From Oscillospiraceae bacterium (GTDB lineage: Bacteria > Bacillota > Clostridia > Oscillospirales > UBA929): a DNA stretch of 6,123 bases. The notes under the pieces are model-generated. The model was given only the letters and a program-made list of their open reading frames with translations. It was not told the origin of the DNA and did not search any database. The position numbers and the translations under genes are program-made. Position 1 is the stretch's first letter, and each line of letters opens with the position of its first letter. Location: positions 1 through 6,123 of the forward strand of contig WRLW01000097.1 in the NCBI GenBank assembly GCA_009777435.1, read 5' to 3'. Below are positions 5,965-6,123 of the stretch, in pieces.

Positions 5965-5982
5965 CCTTTCATGCGTTTGCCG
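5965..5982 (-). repeat. Right terminal inverted repeat of the ISAs1-family element
   Basis: Reverse complement CGGCAAACGCATGAAAGG, a 17 of 18 match to the left end. It begins one base after the transposase stop codon (TGA 5961-5963), the usual tight packing of an insertion sequence. Confidence 0.8.
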
Positions 5983-6001
5983 TGGACCATAGAACCGGGA
6001 G

Positions 6002-6030
6002 TGGACAAACAGCGTTCTTTATGCTATACT
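6002..6030 (+). promoter_or_regulatory. Strong promoter of the downstream zinc-ribbon transposase
   Basis: TGGACA (6002-6007) and TATACT (6025-6030) are separated by exactly 17 bases; each matches five of six consensus positions. Transcription would start at about 6037, the first base of the ATG, so the message would be leaderless or nearly so. A perfect TATAAT (6030-6035) overlaps the -10 but has no -35 at normal spacing and would start inside the gene. No Shine-Dalgarno precedes the ATG, which agrees with a leaderless start. Confidence 0.6.
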
Positions 6031-6036
6031 ATAATC

Positions 6037-6123
6037 ATGAGAAAGAAAACAATCGACGAGAGCAGGCGCTGTCCGTCATGCGGACGGGTGGAAGGCCAAA
6101 TCAAAAAGGGATATAATCGCTCG
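6037..6123 (+). CDS. Zinc-ribbon transposase, N-terminal fragment (cut by the right edge)
   Basis: The 29 visible codons read as a basic start (MRKKTIDESRR) followed by CPSCGR (12-17) and GQIKKGYNRS (20-29). A CPxCG knuckle followed by an IKKG-NRSG-like stretch is characteristic of the N-terminal zinc ribbon of insertion-sequence transposases of the IS1/IS1595 kind (InsA-like, COG3677), in which a second Cys pair would follow beyond the window. The zinc ribbon binds DNA at the element ends. The catalytic domain is not visible, so the family within this group, and whether the gene is intact, cannot be told. ATG 6037 is the only in-frame start seen before the zinc knuckle, and a strong promoter lies directly upstream. 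The left end of this second element is probably within 5983-6020, next to the ISAs1-family element. Confidence 0.65.
   Translation, partial: MRKKTIDESRRCPSCGRVEGQIKKGYNRS

Larger units (their letters stand above)
4902..5982 (+). mobile_element. ISAs1-family insertion sequence, defective, carrying a nested element
   Basis: It is bounded by 18-bp inverted repeats (4902-4919 and 5965-5982) that differ at one position and enclose a single transposase reading frame. The transposase sequence identifies the ISAs1 family. The element spans about 1081 bp; without the 230-bp nested insertion (element plus duplicated target) it would be about 851 bp, well below the roughly 1.2-1.3 kb usual for the family. 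The shortfall is explained by an internal deletion in the transposase. Base composition is clearly less GC-rich than the genes to the left. The exact outer ends are uncertain by a few bases: the true tip may be the CA at 4905-4906, with TG at 5978-5979 at the other end. No matching 8-10 bp target duplication is visible outside the ends, so the flanks may have been rearranged or the insertion is old. It cannot transpose by itself. Confidence 0.85.

Overview
The window looks like a chromosomal segment of a fairly GC-rich Firmicute, probably a member of the Clostridia. The signs are strong AGGAGG-type ribosome sites, frequent ATA isoleucine codons despite GC-rich genes, AT-rich intergenic DNA, and a degenerate EAL-HDOD protein of a kind common in that group. 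This placement is inference; there is no rRNA or other marker gene here.

Layout. Positions 1-1967 on the minus strand hold a translationally coupled pair: a complete MoxR-family AAA+ ATPase followed, with an ATGA overlap, by a DUF58 membrane protein that runs off the left edge. A divergent, AT-rich intergenic region (1968-2162) carries a candidate promoter in each direction and a GC-rich hairpin between them. Positions 2163-3422 on the plus strand encode an EAL-HDOD protein whose EAL half has lost its signature glutamate, so it is probably a signalling scaffold and not an enzyme. It converges, with only 19 bp between stop codons, on a minus-strand membrane-anchored metallophosphoesterase (3442-4794) that keeps the metal-binding motifs expected of the family.

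From about 4902 to the right edge the DNA is mobile and lower in GC. An ISAs1-family insertion sequence (4902-5982) with 18-bp inverted ends carries a transposase that has been broken at least twice. It has an in-frame internal deletion of roughly 110 residues that removes the middle of the catalytic domain, and a 225-bp non-autonomous element (5127-5351) is inserted in it. That small element has TG...CA inverted ends, a 5-bp CGAAG target duplication, repeated subterminal motifs and a central 17-bp perfect hairpin. Removing the element plus one target copy restores the transposase frame exactly. Immediately to the right, a strong promoter drives the first 29 codons of a zinc-ribbon transposase, evidently the start of another insertion sequence, so the area looks like an insertion hot spot.

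The genes do not form one obvious pathway. moxR-DUF58 is a self-contained chaperone/adaptor module, the HDOD protein and the phosphoesterase look like independent single-gene units, and the right-hand 1.2 kb is a nested pile of mobile DNA. The most notable object is the 225-bp structured element. No defence system, CRISPR array, tRNA or rRNA is visible.
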